From NCBI GenBank assembly GCA_030691585.1, contig JAUYEC010000044.1, positions 1 to 14,284 on the forward strand: DNA of 14,284 nucleotides, written 5' to 3'. Both the position numbers and the translations under genes were made by a program. The notes below the pieces were generated by a model. That model ran no database searches. It saw nothing but the letters and a program-made list of their open reading frames with translations, and was not told where the DNA came from. Origin of the DNA: Candidatus Omnitrophota bacterium (GTDB lineage Bacteria; Omnitrophota; Gorgyraeia; Gygaellales; Profunditerraquicolaceae). Positions within the stretch are counted from its first letter, which is position 1; each line of letters begins with the position of its first letter. Positions 13,059 to 14,284 of this stretch are shown piece by piece.

Positions 13059-14284
13059 TTTGCCCCGTCACCGACGGGGAATCTGCATATAGGCGGCGGC
13101 CGCACCGCTTTATTTAACTGGATCTACGCCCGGACGCAAAAGGGGCAGTTTGTCCTGAGGATAGAGGACACCGACAGCCTGCGTTCAAAAAAAGAATACG
13201 TTGACGAGATCCTCTATAGTTTGAAGTGGCTGGGCTTTAATTTCGACGAGATATATTATCAGAGCCAGAGATTTTCCCTTTACCGCGAATACGCGCAGAA
13301 ATTACTGGATAAGGGCCTGGCCTATATTGAGAAATCCCCGGAAGGCAAAGAGGCGGTGATTTTTAAGGTCCAGCCGCAAAAGATCTGTGTAAATGACCTG
13401 ATCCGCGGCAGGATAGAGTTTGACGCCGAGACGATCAAGGACCAGGTGATGATCAAGTCCGACGGCACGCCTACTTATAATTTTGCCTGTGTTGTAGATG
13501 ACGCCACGATGAATATTACCCATATCATAAGGGGCGACGACCATATTTCCAATACACCGAAGCAGATCATGTTCTATCAGGCATTGGGCTTTAGCATCCC
13601 CTATTTCGCGCATCTGCCTTTAATTATGGGCGCTGAAGGCGGTAGGCTTTCTAAGAGAACAGGTGCGACGGCCATTTCGGATTACCGCAAGATGGGCTAT
13701 TTGCCGCAGGCGGTGGTCAATTACTTATTGCTTTTAAGCTGGGCGCCGGGTGAAAACCGCGAGCTCATCAATATAGATGAAGCGATAAAATTATTTGATA
13801 TAAAAAACGTGAACAAGACCGCGGCGGCATTCGACCTTAAAAAATTGAACTGGTATAATAACCAGTATTTAAAAGAGGCAGATACGGTAAAATTAGCCGA
13901 TGAGATCATCCCGGCGCTGGTTGAGAAAAATTATATCGCCAAAGATAATTTTGATAGAAATTACATCGAATCTTTAGTAAAATTGTTTCAGCCGCGGCTA
14001 TCTACTTTGAACGACTTCCCGGACTGGGCGGATTTTTTCTTCGTGGAAGACGTCTTGATGGATCCAGCGGCAGAAGAAAAATTTTTGCGCCAGGACCTCT
14101 CGCGCGAATTTGGGCAATTTATAAACAGGCTGGAAGCGCTGGAAAAATTTGATATACCCTTTATCGAGGAAAGCTTTCGTTCATTGGTAAAGGAATTGAA
14201 TATAGAGGCAAAGCAATTGATCCATCCCATCCGGGTGGCCCTGACCGGCAAGACCATCGGCCCCGGGTTGTTCGAGGTAATTTA
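13044..14284 (+). CDS. gltX: Glutamyl-tRNA synthetase, compact form (3' end outside window)
   Basis: 413 codons are visible and the frame is open at the window end. It charges tRNA with glutamate. Class I motifs: FAPSPTGNLHIGG (6-18, HIGH variant), RIEDTD (39-44), DGTPTYNFACVVDD (140-153), HIIRGDDHISNTPKQIMFYQALG (160-182) and RLSKR (201-205, KMSKS variant). Between GLAYIE (91-96) and VIFKV (105-109) only 8 residues occur, where typical bacterial enzymes carry about 40 including the CxC...C zinc-site segment; that part is missing. The last visible residues TGKTIGPGLFEVI are near the normal end, so the complete protein is probably about 430-440 residues, shorter than the usual 470-490. GGAAGG at 13032-13037 serves the ATG. 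Whether it also charges tRNA-Gln cannot be judged. Confidence 0.95.
   Translation, partial: MIRVRFAPSPTGNLHIGGGRTALFNWIYARTQKGQFVLRIEDTDSLRSKKEYVDEILYSLKWLGFNFDEIYYQSQRFSLYREYAQKLLDKGLAYIEKSPEGKEAVIFKVQPQKICVNDLIRGRIEFDAETIKDQVMIKSDGTPTYNFACVVDDATMNITHIIRGDDHISNTPKQIMFYQALGFSIPYFAHLPLIMGAEGGRLSKRTGATAISDYRKMGYLPQAVVNYLLLLSWAPGENRELINIDEAIKLFDIKNVNKTAAAFDLKKLNWYNNQYLKEADTVKLADEIIPALVEKNYIAKDNFDRNYIESLVKLFQPRLSTLNDFPDWADFFFVEDVLMDPAAEEKFLRQDLSREFGQFINRLEALEKFDIPFIEESFRSLVKELNIEAKQLIHPIRVALTGKTIGPGLFEVI

Overview
The window is a compact bacterial stretch with every convincing gene on the + strand. The gene content points to a strict anaerobe: a MetV-type methylenetetrahydrofolate reductase partner, a four-subunit 2-oxoacid:ferredoxin oxidoreductase, a NifU-like Fe-S scaffold and non-mevalonate isoprenoid synthesis. 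Together with the many dispersed palindromic and heptamer repeats, this suggests an uncultivated lineage such as Omnitrophota. That placement is inference from gene style, not from a marker phylogeny.

Layout. 1-252 is the unidentified C-terminus of a protein that starts outside the window. 436-2208 holds metV, a NifU/IscU-like scaffold and 5-formyltetrahydrofolate cyclo-ligase, so two folate one-carbon genes flank an Fe-S assembly gene. 2300-4769 holds rny and ymdB, the RNase Y/YmdB pair also neighbouring in Bacillus. 4762-6651 is a secreted GH39-like protein that lacks the usual catalytic acid/base Glu. 6660-10104 is xseA-xseB-dxs, the common xseAB-(ispA)-dxs cluster without ispA. 10122-12878 is korD-korA-korB-korC (delta, alpha, beta, gamma). 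13044-14284 is gltX, cut by the window end, encoding a glutamyl-tRNA synthetase without the usual zinc-site segment. No stretch over 300 bases lacks a gene. No tRNA, rRNA, CRISPR array or transposase gene was seen.

The most unusual content is the repeats. Of seven gaps longer than 45 bp, six contain repeat elements, and two genes carry repeats inside their reading frames. The types are: (i) six 29-bp palindromes beginning GTAG and ending CTAC, always in pairs, two of which supply the TAG stop of the upstream gene; (ii) a 56-bp tandem duplication containing a 20-bp motif that recurs, inverted and with one mismatch, inside korA; (iii) heptamer-periodic inverted arrays (NNTYCGT on the left, ACGRANN on the right), one between rny and ymdB and one translated in frame within korA; (iv) a GTNGGAC heptamer run at the start of the GH39-like gene; (v) a GTAACC-rich 32-bp repeat just upstream of two start codons; (vi) a 61-bp element that has split and duplicated the start of gltX. 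No REP-type transposase is present, so whatever moves these elements must lie elsewhere.
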